From assembly GCA_016744705.1 (NCBI GenBank), contig JADGDU010000004.1, positions 2,493 to 66,492 on the forward strand: DNA of 64,000 nt, written 5' to 3'. A model generated the notes under the pieces. That model was not told the DNA's origin. It searched no databases and worked only from the letters and a program-made list of their open reading frames with translations. This DNA comes from Candidatus Krumholzibacteriia bacterium (lineage in GTDB: Bacteria > Krumholzibacteriota > Krumholzibacteriia > LZORAL124-64-63). The translations under genes and the position numbers were made by a program. This document shows, one piece after another, positions 55,588-64,000 of the stretch (position 1 is its first letter; each line of letters begins with the position of its first letter).

Positions 55588-56147
55588 GATCCCGTCTCCA
55601 GATCGGTCTTCATGGTTTTGTACTCAGACAACAGGGCCCGCAGTTTTTTCCTGGCTCGGGACAACCGTGCTTTGGCTGTGCCCACCGGAGTACCCATGGC
55701 TTCGGCAATCTCCGGATGGGTGAATCCTTCGAGGTCATGCATCACCAGGACCAGGCGATGTTTCACGTCCAAGGTCTCGATGGCCCCATCCAGCCTGCGC
55801 CGCAGATCACTGTCTGCTGGTGGTACAGCCGTGGCCGATTCCAAAACCTCGGGGTCCACTTCTCCGGTTTCGAATTGCCGGATGCGTTGGCGTTTTCGCA
55901 ATGCCGAATAGATCACCGAAGTGGCAATGCGGTGCAACCAACCCTGGAAGGGTCCGTCACCTCTGAAATCGGCCAGCCGGTCGAAGGCCCTCATGAACGT
56001 ATCCTGAGTCAAATCTTCAGCCAGGGTTGCATCCCCTGTCATGCGGTAGGCCAAGCGGTACACCCGGCCCACATGGGCGTCGTACAATCCGCGTTGCGCT
56101 GCAGCATTTCCGCTGAGGGTATTTTTAATCAGGCTTTGCTCGTCCAC
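55584..56147 (-). CDS. ECF-type RNA polymerase sigma factor
   Basis: The 187-residue protein starts at GTG 56147, five bases after GGAG. Region 2 reads LAEDLTQDTFMRAFDRLADFRG with GWLHRIATSVIYSALRKRQR. Region 4 reads HPEIAEAMGTPVGTAKARLSRARKKL, a full helix-turn-helix. This is a conventional RpoE/SigW-like factor, unlike the diverged one at 41292. It is the first gene of an operon with its anti-sigma and a HEAT-repeat protein, and is divergent from a DUF1566 lipoprotein gene. Confidence 0.93.
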   Translation of the reverse strand: MDEQSLIKNTLSGNAAAQRGLYDAHVGRVYRLAYRMTGDATLAEDLTQDTFMRAFDRLADFRGDGPFQGWLHRIATSVIYSALRKRQRIRQFETGEVDPEVLESATAVPPADSDLRRRLDGAIETLDVKHRLVLVMHDLEGFTHPEIAEAMGTPVGTAKARLSRARKKLRALLSEYKTMKTDLETGS

Positions 56148-56347
56148 GTCTACTCCGCTGAGGCCGCTGTTGGTTCGGTGATCTTCTTATTGTCTAGACA
56201 CTATGTTCGAGCCAAGGGTTGCACTGAAAGAAATATTTTTAAAATTCACCAAAAGGAATTGGTGGCTGGTTGGTTTGGCTGGGCAAGAAGGTTCACACAA
56301 TACACCATTTATACAACGTCCCCCCCGTATTTTCAGGAGCAGAAATC

Positions 56348-57649
56348 ATGAACGATCTTAAAACTTTTCTCACCATAGTTTTGGTCTTGGTCCTCAGCAC
56401 GTGCCTCCTCTCGGCTTGTTCCGATGATGACCCCGTGACCCCTTCAGGGGACGACGAAGGCACCTATGAGCCTCCCGAGTTGGCCGGTACCTACATCATC
56501 GTAGACACAGATCAAATCGTTTGTTATGACGACGAAAACGTGGTTTCTGCTCCAGCCTCTAGTGAAGCGTTCTACGGACAGGATGCCCAAATCGAGGGTG
56601 CCCAACCCAGCTTCGTTGTCAGTGACGACGGGCTGACCACCTATGATGAAGTGACGGGCCTGACCTGGGTGAGCTCGCCTGATACTGACGGTGATGGAGA
56701 ATTGGAATCCCCCGAAGACAAACTGACCTGGACTGCGGCCCAGACTTACCCCGCCACCTTGAATGCAGCAGAATTTGGTGGGTTTGACGACTGGCGTCTA
56801 CCGACCATCAAGGAGCTCTACTCCTTAATCCAGTACAGCGGTGAAGATGTTTCCCCTGAAAGCCCAAACGGCAGCTTGCCCTTCATCGATACCGATGCTT
56901 TCACTTTTGTTTATGGCAATACAGATGCGCAAGAACGGGTCATCGATTCTCAATATGCCAGCAGCACTCTGTACGTAGGCCAATCGGCCGAAGGTCAGCT
57001 TCTGTTTGGAGTCAACTTTGCCGACGGCCGCATCAAGGGCTACGGCCTGGAGATGCCCGGGATGGGCGAAAAAACCTTCTTCGTCCAGTGCGTGCGGGGT
57101 AACAACGCCTACGGCATCAATGCTTTCGCCGACAACGCAGACGGCACCATCACCGACAGCGCCACCGGCTTGATGTGGACCCAGGACGACAGTGGAGTCT
57201 CCGTTCCTGCTGGCTTCAACTGGGAAGAGGCCTTGGCCTGGGTGCAAACTCAAAACGCCGCCGAGTATTTGGGCTACAGCAATTGGCGCCTACCCAACGT
57301 TAAGGAACTGGAGAGCATCGTCGATTACACCCGCTCACCCTGGACCACCGATTCGGCTGCTATTGACCCCTTGTTCAACGCCACCGTCATCACCGACGAG
57401 GCCGGAGAAGACGACTATGCCTTCTACTGGAGCGGAACCACACATGCCAGTACCATGGGCGGCGGAGGCGCCTGTTATGTGGCCTTCGGAAAATCTCTGG
57501 GCTATATGAATGACACTTGGATGGATGTGCACGGTGCTGGCTCCCAACGCAGTGACCCCAAAGCCGGGAACCCCGATGACTATCCCAACGGCCATGGTCC
57601 CCAGGGTGATGCCATCAGGATTTACAACCTGGTGCGGTTGGTCAGGTAA
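56348..57649 (+). CDS. Lipoprotein with two DUF1566 (Lcl-type) domains
   Basis: The 433-residue protein starts at ATG 56348, eight bases after AGGAG. The lipobox is LLSAC (Cys 24), then an Asp/Pro-rich linker. Two DUF1566 modules follow, each with the hallmark WRLPTIKEL or WRLPNVKEL; the second ends with FYWSGTTHAS and CYVAFGKSLGYM. The domain is known from adhesins such as Legionella Lcl, so surface attachment is possible. The 200-base divergent region with the sigma gene (56148-56347) contains no named motif. Confidence 0.88.
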   Translation: MNDLKTFLTIVLVLVLSTCLLSACSDDDPVTPSGDDEGTYEPPELAGTYIIVDTDQIVCYDDENVVSAPASSEAFYGQDAQIEGAQPSFVVSDDGLTTYDEVTGLTWVSSPDTDGDGELESPEDKLTWTAAQTYPATLNAAEFGGFDDWRLPTIKELYSLIQYSGEDVSPESPNGSLPFIDTDAFTFVYGNTDAQERVIDSQYASSTLYVGQSAEGQLLFGVNFADGRIKGYGLEMPGMGEKTFFVQCVRGNNAYGINAFADNADGTITDSATGLMWTQDDSGVSVPAGFNWEEALAWVQTQNAAEYLGYSNWRLPNVKELESIVDYTRSPWTTDSAAIDPLFNATVITDEAGEDDYAFYWSGTTHASTMGGGGACYVAFGKSLGYMNDTWMDVHGAGSQRSDPKAGNPDDYPNGHGPQGDAIRIYNLVRLVR

Positions 57650-57697
57650 ACAGATTTTACACTCTACAATGGCAATCATTATCACATGATGGCCAAT

Positions 57698-57725
57698 AAA
57701 ACGGGGAGCCCACGCTCCCCGTTTT
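57698..57725 (+). terminator. Intrinsic terminator after the DUF1566 gene
   Basis: A 12-bp stem (57698-57709 with 57714-57725, 4-base loop) ending in a T-run lies about 50 bases after the stop codon. The A-run on the other side makes it usable in both directions. Confidence 0.85.
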
Positions 57726-57839
57726 ATTCCCTCCTCACACCAACAGGCCCTAAACTCTGCCAGATTTGTCTTGAATCGTCTCCTCCCCAAGGATACCATA
57801 CTTAAGGGATAGGATTTTACCTCAACGGGGAGAAAAACC

Positions 57840-58790
57840 ATGACACAATCAACACCCATCATTCCAATACTCCGCTACACGGTTTTCACCCTCCTCATTT
57901 TTCTGATCCCCTCCCAAGCTTCGGCCTATACCAAATACACTATTAATGACGATGAGACTTATTGCGGCAGTTGCCATGGAGATTTCCGGGATAATAATTA
58001 CATATCTGCAGTGGACGGAGAAAACTGGGGAGATATCCACGACCTGCACCGTAGCACAATGCTTAGCGGCGATTGCAACGCCTGCCACATTGCCGGAGAC
58101 TACTTTCCCGTTTACATGGATTCTTCAGTGGGCGGAAGTGGGTTGGATCCTATCGGTTGCATGGGATGCCATGGTCGGGACGAAGACAATGTCCCTGGAA
58201 ACCCCTCTTATCCTTTTGGGGCCGGAGCCGGGCTCAGACAACACCACACCAACACAGGTGTTGATGATTGCCTCGCCTGCCATGATGATGCCAGCCCCTC
58301 AAATTATACCCCTGTGGGTGAGTCAGTTTTGCCTCCCTATTATGCCGACCCGGGAAACTCCCATCCAGCCATGCCCACTGTTCCCTGCAATGACGATGGA
58401 TCCGAAAATTTTGCCGGCCTCAGCATTGGCTTAGACAATGATGGAGACGGCCTATATGATGCGGTCGATCCTGAGTGCAACCTCTCCGGTCTGCCTGATG
58501 GTGTGTTGCCTGTGGCCATGCTATCCCAGAATCATCCGAACCCATTCAACCCCAGCACCACCATTGAGTACATGGTCAGCAGCCCAGGCCAAGTGCGGTT
58601 GCAGGTTTTCTCCATGAGTGGGAAACTGGTCACCACTCTGGTTGATGCACAGCACGATGTAGCTGATACGTATCAAGCGGTGTGGAATGGTCATGACGAT
58701 CAAGGCCGGCCCCTGCCCAGTGGAGTCTTTTTCTATCGCCTGGCATCCTCCAGAGGGTCTGAAATGAAGAAAATGATTTTACTGAAATAG
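57840..58790 (+). CDS. Secreted tetraheme c-type cytochrome with FlgD-like C-terminal domain
   Basis: The 316-residue protein has a signal peptide ending QASA (about 29). Four CxxCH haem sites lie at 42-46, 79-83, 107-111 and 144-148, with several extra His as possible distal ligands. A C-terminal FlgD-like domain (about 225-316) begins QNHPNPFNPSTTIEY. A Ca-binding-like stretch GLDNDGDGLYDAVDPEC sits between them. It is probably an extracytoplasmic electron carrier, exported by Sec and matured by the cytochrome c machinery. The tail suggests onward secretion or surface attachment. GGGGAG lies 8 bases before the ATG. Confidence 0.87.
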   Translation: MTQSTPIIPILRYTVFTLLIFLIPSQASAYTKYTINDDETYCGSCHGDFRDNNYISAVDGENWGDIHDLHRSTMLSGDCNACHIAGDYFPVYMDSSVGGSGLDPIGCMGCHGRDEDNVPGNPSYPFGAGAGLRQHHTNTGVDDCLACHDDASPSNYTPVGESVLPPYYADPGNSHPAMPTVPCNDDGSENFAGLSIGLDNDGDGLYDAVDPECNLSGLPDGVLPVAMLSQNHPNPFNPSTTIEYMVSSPGQVRLQVFSMSGKLVTTLVDAQHDVADTYQAVWNGHDDQGRPLPSGVFFYRLASSRGSEMKKMILLK

Positions 58791-58813
58791 CTTTCCATCT
58801 CAGGAATAGTCAG

Positions 58814-58850
58814 TGACCCGCCCCACCCAGGGCGGGTCATTTTCCTTTTT
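58814..58850 (+). terminator. Intrinsic terminator after the cytochrome gene
   Basis: TGACCCGCCC (58814-58823) pairs with GGGCGGGTCA (58830-58839), followed by a T-rich tail to 58850. Confidence 0.85.
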
Positions 58851-59139
58851 GCGCAATGAATCGAGTGGGCCAATATTTACCCCGCATGGTGAAAATACTT
58901 CCTCAAAAAGACATAACCCTATTGTTTCTATAGGGGTTATTTTGAAAACAAAGAAAAGGATTAGACAAAAAAGGATTTCCAAAGTCCAATTTTCATCCTC
59001 GAATCATAGAGAATCGAGAATGATGGAGATTGGACTAATTTGTGCAATAGGGGTTCGTTGGATTTTATTCCGTTCCATGAGGGAGCGGGTTATTTCATGT
59101 CTGGTCCTGGCACCAGACGCTTCAAGACGGAGGACCCCC
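58851..59139 (+). other. Gene-free leader upstream of a lipoprotein gene
   Basis: The 289 bases contain an AT-rich stretch, a hairpin ATAACCCTAT (58913-58922) / ATAGGGGTTAT (58930-58940), and no credible gene. An in-frame extension of the next gene covers it but has no ribosome site. I do not recognise a riboswitch. Confidence 0.4.
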
Positions 59140-59997
59140 ATGAAGAAGAACTCTTGGCTTCTGGTAGCAGCAGTGTTGCTGAGCTTGAGCATGGTATTGT
59201 TTGCTGGCTGTGACGAAGACTCGGAAACAATAACCAATACCACCATTATTGAGAGCAAACCATTTGTCAAAGCCATCATTGGACTGGGAGCAAGGTACAA
59301 AGCGGAAGACTATTCCAGTCAGGCCTTAGTCCAGGTTAGCAATTTTTCCATCGTTCCTGGGGTCATGATCAATGGGGGCGTATTACCAGTGAATACTGAA
59401 TCTACCATTTATGGCGGTGGAATAGGCTTTGTGGGCGAATATCCAGAGACTGATGATTTCATGGCTAATCTCGTGGTAGGCTTTGGTGAAGGATCCGAGA
59501 CCGGGACAGCCAGTATTATCATGCCTGGCACGAGCGAAGAAATCGGTGATACAGAAATTCAAATGGTCGATTTTGAAGGCATCGAAGTTTCCTGGACCAC
59601 TGCGGAAAGAGCAGAAAAATACATGGTCATTGGATACTTTGAGGGCAATTACGTGGACCAGGATGATGAGAATCAGAACTGGTTTTATCAATTCTCCCTT
59701 GAAACCACTGATACAACCTTAACAATCGCGGCCTCACATATCTGGCCTCCCGAAGCAGATGTTCTTTCTATCAGCAACATTTGGGGAGACCTGGATGTCT
59801 TGCCGGTGACAGGTCCAACAACGCCTGGCGAAGCGGGAAATGTCACTGGCTCCTGCCAGGGAGTCATGGTCGGTTACGGGCATTTCCTGGATTGGGATTT
59901 GAACTATAACCCTCTAAAACAGGACCCCGAATTTGAAAACCGGGAAGCCGATCTCGATTGGCCAGTCCGTTTGATGGAAATGATTTCTCCCCGGTAG
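59140..59997 (+). CDS. Lipoprotein of unknown function
   Basis: The 285-residue protein starts at ATG 59140, with GGAGG 6 bases upstream; the frame is open back to 58813 but unsupported there. The lipobox is LFAGC (Cys 24). The mature protein starts with an acidic/Thr linker, then a beta-rich domain (KAIIGLGARYKAEDYSSQ, MINGGVLPVNTES). A fibronectin-like segment (VSWTTAERAEKYMVIGYFEG ... FSLETTDTTLTI) follows. No enzymatic motif is visible. It is convergent with the VOC gene and ends just before a shared terminator. Confidence 0.72.
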   Translation: MKKNSWLLVAAVLLSLSMVLFAGCDEDSETITNTTIIESKPFVKAIIGLGARYKAEDYSSQALVQVSNFSIVPGVMINGGVLPVNTESTIYGGGIGFVGEYPETDDFMANLVVGFGEGSETGTASIIMPGTSEEIGDTEIQMVDFEGIEVSWTTAERAEKYMVIGYFEGNYVDQDDENQNWFYQFSLETTDTTLTIAASHIWPPEADVLSISNIWGDLDVLPVTGPTTPGEAGNVTGSCQGVMVGYGHFLDWDLNYNPLKQDPEFENREADLDWPVRLMEMISPR

Positions 59998-60022
59998 GAA
60001 AAATCGAAATATCAGAAAGAAA

Positions 60023-60060
60023 CGAGCCGCCGGAGAATGTATCTCCGGCGGCTCGTATTT
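60023..60060. terminator. Bidirectional terminator between convergent genes
   Basis: A perfect 14-bp inverted repeat (60023-60036 and 60042-60055, 5-base loop) is followed by a short T-run on the plus strand. It serves the lipoprotein gene and probably the VOC gene. Confidence 0.85.
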
Positions 60061-60078
60061 TACGAAGCCATCTATGAC

Positions 60079-60867
60079 TTAAGCTTTGGCCGATTGAAAT
60101 AGACCAAAAACAGCATTCTGAGGATCCTGAACCACCGAAAAATGCCCCATGGAAGGAATCTCCGTGGTGGGAACCAGAATGTTGGCGCCCAACTCTGCGG
60201 CTTTGCTGGCAGCCCCAGCGCAATCATCAACCTGGAAATAAACCATCCAGTTGGGAGGAATGGGGCCCATTTCTGGAGTAATTGCCATCATACCGGCAGC
60301 AGGTCCTGCACCGGAAATGAAGATTGTATAATCTCTCATCCCCTCGGTGTCACTGGTTTGAGTCTTCATATCCAGCAGATTACTATAAAAATCTGTGGCC
60401 GCTGCTGTGTCGTTGGTCAGCAATTCGCCCCAACAGAAAGTATTGGCTTCTTCTTTCAACTGGATGCCCCCATGAACATTGGCTTGCCAAAGGCAGAATG
60501 TGGCACCCTGAGGATCGGCCAGTACAGACATTCGGCCCGCATCCATAATATCCATGGGGCCCATGAGCACCTGCCCACCCAGTTCGGCGACTTTGTTGGT
60601 GGTGGCATCAACGTCCGCGACATTGAAATAGAGGCCCCAGTGGGGTGGAACATTTTGGCTGGCTTGCTCGGGGGTTAATTTGTGCATGGCCCCAGTGATT
60701 TTGTCATTGAGCATGAATTGAGTGTACAGACCGTAATCGCCCATATCCTGATCGCTACGATTCCAACCAAAGAGCGAGCCGTAAAATTTTCCCGAGGCAT
60801 CGGGATCCGGGCTGGCTAATTCAACGTAACAAATGGTGCCGGGTGCGTGTTCCTTGAAATCTGGCAT
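60079..60867 (-). CDS. Two-domain VOC (glyoxalase-like) protein
   Basis: The protein has about 262 residues from ATG 60867, eight bases after AAGGA; an upstream ATG at 60900 lacks a site. Two vicinal-oxygen-chelate domains occur in tandem. The first has CYVELASPDPDASGKFYGSLFGW and ends DPQGATFCLWQ. The second has CWGELLTNDTAAATDFYSNLL and ends DPQNAVFGLFQ. The order resembles proteins labelled glyoxalase-like or hydroxylase-associated, with degenerate metal sites. It is likely cytoplasmic; the substrate is unknown. Confidence 0.88.
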   Translation of the reverse strand: MPDFKEHAPGTICYVELASPDPDASGKFYGSLFGWNRSDQDMGDYGLYTQFMLNDKITGAMHKLTPEQASQNVPPHWGLYFNVADVDATTNKVAELGGQVLMGPMDIMDAGRMSVLADPQGATFCLWQANVHGGIQLKEEANTFCWGELLTNDTAAATDFYSNLLDMKTQTSDTEGMRDYTIFISGAGPAAGMMAITPEMGPIPPNWMVYFQVDDCAGAASKAAELGANILVPTTEIPSMGHFSVVQDPQNAVFGLFQSAKA

Positions 60868-61083
60868 GATGCAATCCTTCCAGCTAAAACCGATACGCAA
60901 GGATTATCACGTTCGGTAAAATGTACTTTTAGTCGGGAAACTTCCTTGGTGGAATTTACATAAATCTGGAGAGTTCCGCCTCTCATTAAAATAGAGAAGT
61001 GCCTGGCATGGCTTCACCACTCTCCCAATCGGGCAGTCCCCAAAAATCACTCTATTTCAAGGAGGTTTTGTTCGGTGAGTGTT

Positions 61084-63063
61084 TCAAACAAGATTTCTCT
61101 TCAAAAATCCCTCAACAGTGCTTCCCAATTTTTTGATGCTAATAGGTTTGGTAATATACCCATCCATACCGGATTCAAGTGCTGCCAGCTCATCCTCGGC
61201 TCGGGCATGAGCCGACATGGCAATGATCGGAATATGCTCTCTGGTAATAACTTCGCGCTGGCGAATAATCTGAGCCGTTTCATGCCCTCCCAAAATAGGC
61301 ATCTGAATATCCATCAAGATCAAATCAAACTGCTCCTCGTCCAAGAGGGTCAAGGCCAATCGGCCATTACCCGCTACCACCACCTCGTATCCCTGCTTTC
61401 CTAAAGCCGCCAATGCTACCTTTTGATTGACCAAATTATCTTCCACCAGAAGAATACGTATAGCCGTATCAGTGGATGGAGAAATAGAAACTAAGTGGGG
61501 TTGTTTCTGAATGGGAGCATCGGACTTTTGCGTTCTATTTTCAGCTTCCTTATCGACTTCCAATTCAACTGTGAAATGGAAACGGCTCCCTTTTCCTTCT
61601 TCACTGTCTACCTCAATCTGGCCGCCCATGAGTCCAACAATTTTTCTGGAAATAGATAAACCCAGGCCGGTGCCACCAAAACGGCGAGTCGTAGTTCCGT
61701 CAGCCTGGGAGAATGATTGGAATATTTTTTCCTGATTATCCTTGGAAATACCAATACCGGAATCCACCACCGAAAAATGAATCACTGAAGTCTCGGTTGA
61801 GCATTCCAATTCGAGGATTTCCAGTCTAACCTCTCCATTGGGAGTAAATTTTATGGCATTTCCCAGCAGGTTGATCAGAACCTGGCCCATCCGGGTAGGG
61901 TCTCCCATCATCATCCGGGGAATCGACTCTGAAATAGTGACGGAAACATTCAATCCCTTTTCATTGGCCAGAGCCTCAATTGGCATCACCCAGGATGAAA
62001 TGTTATCTCGGAAGTGGAAAGAAACATTTTCCAACTCCATCTTGTTCGCTTCGATTTTTGATAAATCCAGGATATCGTTGATCAGAACCAATAAATTGTT
62101 CGCAGAAAGTTGGACCAATTCCAGATAGCCTCTTTGTTCTTCATCGAGATCTGTTTCCAACGTCAGATCCGTCATGCCAAGGATGCCATTCATCGGTGTG
62201 CGTATTTCGTGGCTCATGTTGGCCAGGAATTGACTTTTGGAATGGTTTGCTTGTTCTGCTTCAAGACGGGCCTTCTTCAAATCAATGGTGCGCCCTTGCA
62301 GTTTTTCGGCCATGGTGTTAAATGAATCGGCCACCTGCGCAAAATTATCATTTCCAGGAATAGTGATGCGCCATTTCAACTCCCCATCTCCCAACCGAGT
62401 GGCTCCTTCCATAAGTCTTTGGACCGGAGCTTCCAAAACCAACCTCAGAACAACTAACAAGAGGGTTCCCAATACGATGGACCCGAACAGGAAAACAACC
62501 ATGAATTTTTTTTCCCGCTCCACATCCTGGAGAAGTTCTGAATTGTGCTTTTTTATGTTTATAACCAAGTGTTCCACAATAAGTGGCAGATGGGCTCCAG
62601 CATCCTGGTACGCTTCAAGAACGATGGGCTCTATTTCCATGGAGCATGCGAGGCTGGGGTCAAGGAGAGCCTCTTGACTGTATATTTTCAGGGCAAACTC
62701 AAGACGCTTTATGCCTAACTGGAATCCCCTAACAGCATCCGCCCCTGAGTCCATCATCAATTCGTTCAATCCTTCCAATTCTTCCAGAGAACTCCTGCAC
62801 TGGCTCACATTTGCCACTAAGTCTTGGAAGGAATCGATATCACCGGCTAAAATGTTTTGAACTTGGGGGTAAAGATCTTGATACGAAACCTGCAATTGCA
62901 ACATGGAATCAAGAACAGGTTGATCTATACGAACAATACTTTCCACTCGGTTTGAAATAGATGTAAGACCATGGATTAGGTACAAAAAGACAACTAATGC
63001 CAGGGCACCCTGTATGAGAGTCCCCATATTCAAAATTCGGTTAAAAGAAAAGTAGTTTTGCAT
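61084..63063 (-). CDS. Membrane hybrid sensor kinase (HAMP-HisKA-HATPase-REC)
   Basis: The protein has 659 residues. Two membrane segments (about 13-33 and 187-208) bracket a helical periplasmic domain of about 150 residues, resembling a four-helix bundle chemoreceptor sensor. HAMP (about 209-262), HisKA ([13 protein letters not shown], His 285), HATPase ([25 protein letters not shown]) and a C-terminal receiver (phospho-acceptor D585 in [12 protein letters not shown]) follow. The start codon directly abuts the stop of the haem-domain gene with no gap, so both are translated together. No phosphotransfer or output gene is adjacent. Confidence 0.93.
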   Translation of the reverse strand: MQNYFSFNRILNMGTLIQGALALVVFLYLIHGLTSISNRVESIVRIDQPVLDSMLQLQVSYQDLYPQVQNILAGDIDSFQDLVANVSQCRSSLEELEGLNELMMDSGADAVRGFQLGIKRLEFALKIYSQEALLDPSLACSMEIEPIVLEAYQDAGAHLPLIVEHLVINIKKHNSELLQDVEREKKFMVVFLFGSIVLGTLLLVVLRLVLEAPVQRLMEGATRLGDGELKWRITIPGNDNFAQVADSFNTMAEKLQGRTIDLKKARLEAEQANHSKSQFLANMSHEIRTPMNGILGMTDLTLETDLDEEQRGYLELVQLSANNLLVLINDILDLSKIEANKMELENVSFHFRDNISSWVMPIEALANEKGLNVSVTISESIPRMMMGDPTRMGQVLINLLGNAIKFTPNGEVRLEILELECSTETSVIHFSVVDSGIGISKDNQEKIFQSFSQADGTTTRRFGGTGLGLSISRKIVGLMGGQIEVDSEEGKGSRFHFTVELEVDKEAENRTQKSDAPIQKQPHLVSISPSTDTAIRILLVEDNLVNQKVALAALGKQGYEVVVAGNGRLALTLLDEEQFDLILMDIQMPILGGHETAQIIRQREVITREHIPIIAMSAHARAEDELAALESGMDGYITKPISIKKLGSTVEGFLKRNLV

Positions 63064-63960
63064 CTACCTCTCTCTCTCTTCCGTCTGAGATGCAAACTCC
63101 AGGGTCAGAACTTCAGAAATCTCTCCACAACCATATTTAGGTTGTTGAGAATCGGGTTCTTCTTTTCGGCCAGCAATTTCAAAGCGGGAAACCCCAAGTC
63201 GGTACGATTGCCCGGGGAATAATTGAACGTCGTCATCATGTTTCGTTTGCAGTTGACGACCAAATTCAATAGTCCAATACCCGTCAGCCCACACACCCTT
63301 GGCTCGAATGTCTGCTCTACTTCCCTCAGGTTTTACCTCTGCAAATCGGGAAACCACTGGGCCTTGATTTATCACCAGGATCTGAGTTTTGTATGCTGGT
63401 TTACCCTCGTCGCCCGAACGTATCAAGTGCATGGATGATCCAGTTTTGCTTGTCAATTGGCTACTGCGAGCCAAAACGGTGGCGGACAATTCCTGGGTTT
63501 TATCATCAGCATATCCGGATCCATTGGTACGGCAGGCTTTCCAGAACCAAATGTCGGCAGTATAAGAAGTGGGAGACAATAGAGTCAGATCCGTATCATC
63601 ACCGCTGAGAAACCATTTAAAAACAAAAACATCCTCTCGGTCATTCCCTGGTGCATACTCATCCTGATCAGCATTCCAAAACCAGCTTCTGTGCGATTGA
63701 GAACAGTCTGAATCGGGATACCGGACCAGAAAATAAATGTGAGTACCCGTATGAACGGCCTTTAATTCCATGGGAATGTTCGCCACTATATCAGTGGTCA
63801 CTATTCCTGGAACGCTGCTCCAGGCGCTGTCCAGAGCCGACCCGTCCACGGTAGGCGATATAGAAACTATCTGCGAGACAAGCAATTGATCGGCTTGGCA
63901 AAAGCCCGCTATTAAAACCAATGCTCCCCAGAGAATGATCAGAAAGATTCGTGATGCCAT
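63064..63960 (-). CDS. Exported ethylbenzene-dehydrogenase-type haem-binding domain protein
   Basis: The 298-residue protein starts at ATG 63960, eight bases after AAAGGA. It has a signal peptide ending CQADQ (about 24). The single EB_dh-type domain is recognisable from PTVDGSALDSAWSSVP, VFVFKWFLSGDD, the DIWFWKACRTNGSGYADDK segment and WTIEFGRQLQTKHDDDVQL. In characterised members this fold binds haem b as the gamma subunit of DMSO-reductase-type enzymes. Here no molybdoenzyme or Fe-S subunit is nearby; the only partner is the sensor kinase that follows without a gap. A sensory role is inferred. Confidence 0.8.
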   Translation of the reverse strand: MASRIFLIILWGALVLIAGFCQADQLLVSQIVSISPTVDGSALDSAWSSVPGIVTTDIVANIPMELKAVHTGTHIYFLVRYPDSDCSQSHRSWFWNADQDEYAPGNDREDVFVFKWFLSGDDTDLTLLSPTSYTADIWFWKACRTNGSGYADDKTQELSATVLARSSQLTSKTGSSMHLIRSGDEGKPAYKTQILVINQGPVVSRFAEVKPEGSRADIRAKGVWADGYWTIEFGRQLQTKHDDDVQLFPGQSYRLGVSRFEIAGRKEEPDSQQPKYGCGEISEVLTLEFASQTEERER

Positions 63961-64000
63961 TTCCCGGTCCTTTAAAAAAGAGTTCCTAGCTTCAAGGGTA

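Noticed and set aside
58813..59139. 109-codon N-terminal extension of the lipoprotein gene at 59140
   Set aside because: No ribosome site or start evidence. It crosses the preceding terminator, and a proper lipobox begins at 59140.
61075..61404. Plus-strand frame of 109 codons starting at GTG with AAGGAGG nine bases upstream
   Set aside because: It lies antisense to the receiver domain of the hybrid kinase, whose motifs are intact. The ribosome-site match is most likely chance, and the translation shows no domain.
1..64000. Search for tRNA, rRNA, CRISPR arrays, IS elements, att sites and long direct repeats
   Set aside because: No convincing tRNA TPsiC-like arm in a gap, no regularly spaced repeats and no transposase-like frame were seen by eye. 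A covariance-model scan would be needed to exclude small RNAs.

Overview
The window is chromosomal DNA of a Gram-negative bacterium, moderately GC-rich, gene-dense and organised in long operons in which neighbouring genes often overlap by four bases (ATGA, GTGA, and once apparently CTGA). Many products carry signal peptides, lipoboxes or outer-membrane barrel signatures. Two secreted proteins end in the FlgD-like C-terminal domain with an N-x-PNPFNPST motif, which is typical of the FCB superphylum and related candidate phyla. I cannot place it more precisely from sequence alone. I see no tRNA, rRNA, IS element, prophage or CRISPR array.

Layout. 1-5244 (minus): a four-gene signalling operon with a REC-GGDEF protein, a histidine kinase fused to GAF and HD-GYP, a single-domain receiver and a second kinase cut by the left edge. 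5350-8695 (minus): tsaD, the NAD(P)HX repair enzyme and a HAD phosphatase, overlapping head to tail. 8793-10483: a CPBP protease, a decayed ECF sigma factor and a small zinc-ribbon protein. 10619-23456 (minus): a six-gene envelope operon with an exported NTF2-like protein, a 1590-residue membrane sensor kinase, DUF4159, a DUF4175 coiled-coil protein, a TPR protein and an exported amidotransferase-fold protein. 23624-26520: secD-secF behind a leader that looks like a transcription attenuator. 26582-29142: YibQ-type deacetylase and a DUF362 ferredoxin. 29266-34262 (minus): tatD, rsmA, an outer-membrane barrel that appears to start at CTG, and two lipoproteins. 34475-40992: nhaA, an Omp85-like barrel, an exported phospholipase D-like protein and a secreted FlgD-domain protein.

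41292-44856 (plus): ECF sigma, membrane anti-sigma and a membrane-anchored TPR-CHAT caspase-like protein. 45004-51429 (plus): DUF2239 and a tripartite RND efflux operon. 51447-53462 (minus): an orphan hybrid kinase. 53617-56147 (minus): a second ECF sigma / anti-sigma / repeat-protein triad, this one with an exported HEAT-repeat protein. 56348-59997 (plus): a DUF1566 lipoprotein, a tetraheme cytochrome with a FlgD-like tail and an unknown lipoprotein. 60079-60867 (minus): a two-domain VOC protein. 61084-63960 (minus): an exported ethylbenzene-dehydrogenase-type haem-domain protein directly abutting a hybrid sensor kinase.

The dominant theme is envelope biology wired to signal transduction: five sensor kinases, two intact ECF sigma/anti-sigma pairs, and many exported repeat proteins and lipoproteins. 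The candidates for new biology are the sigma/anti-sigma/TPR-CHAT operon, the kinase-DUF4159-DUF4175 operon, the haem-domain/kinase pair, the kinase-GAF-HD-GYP fusion and the secDF leader.
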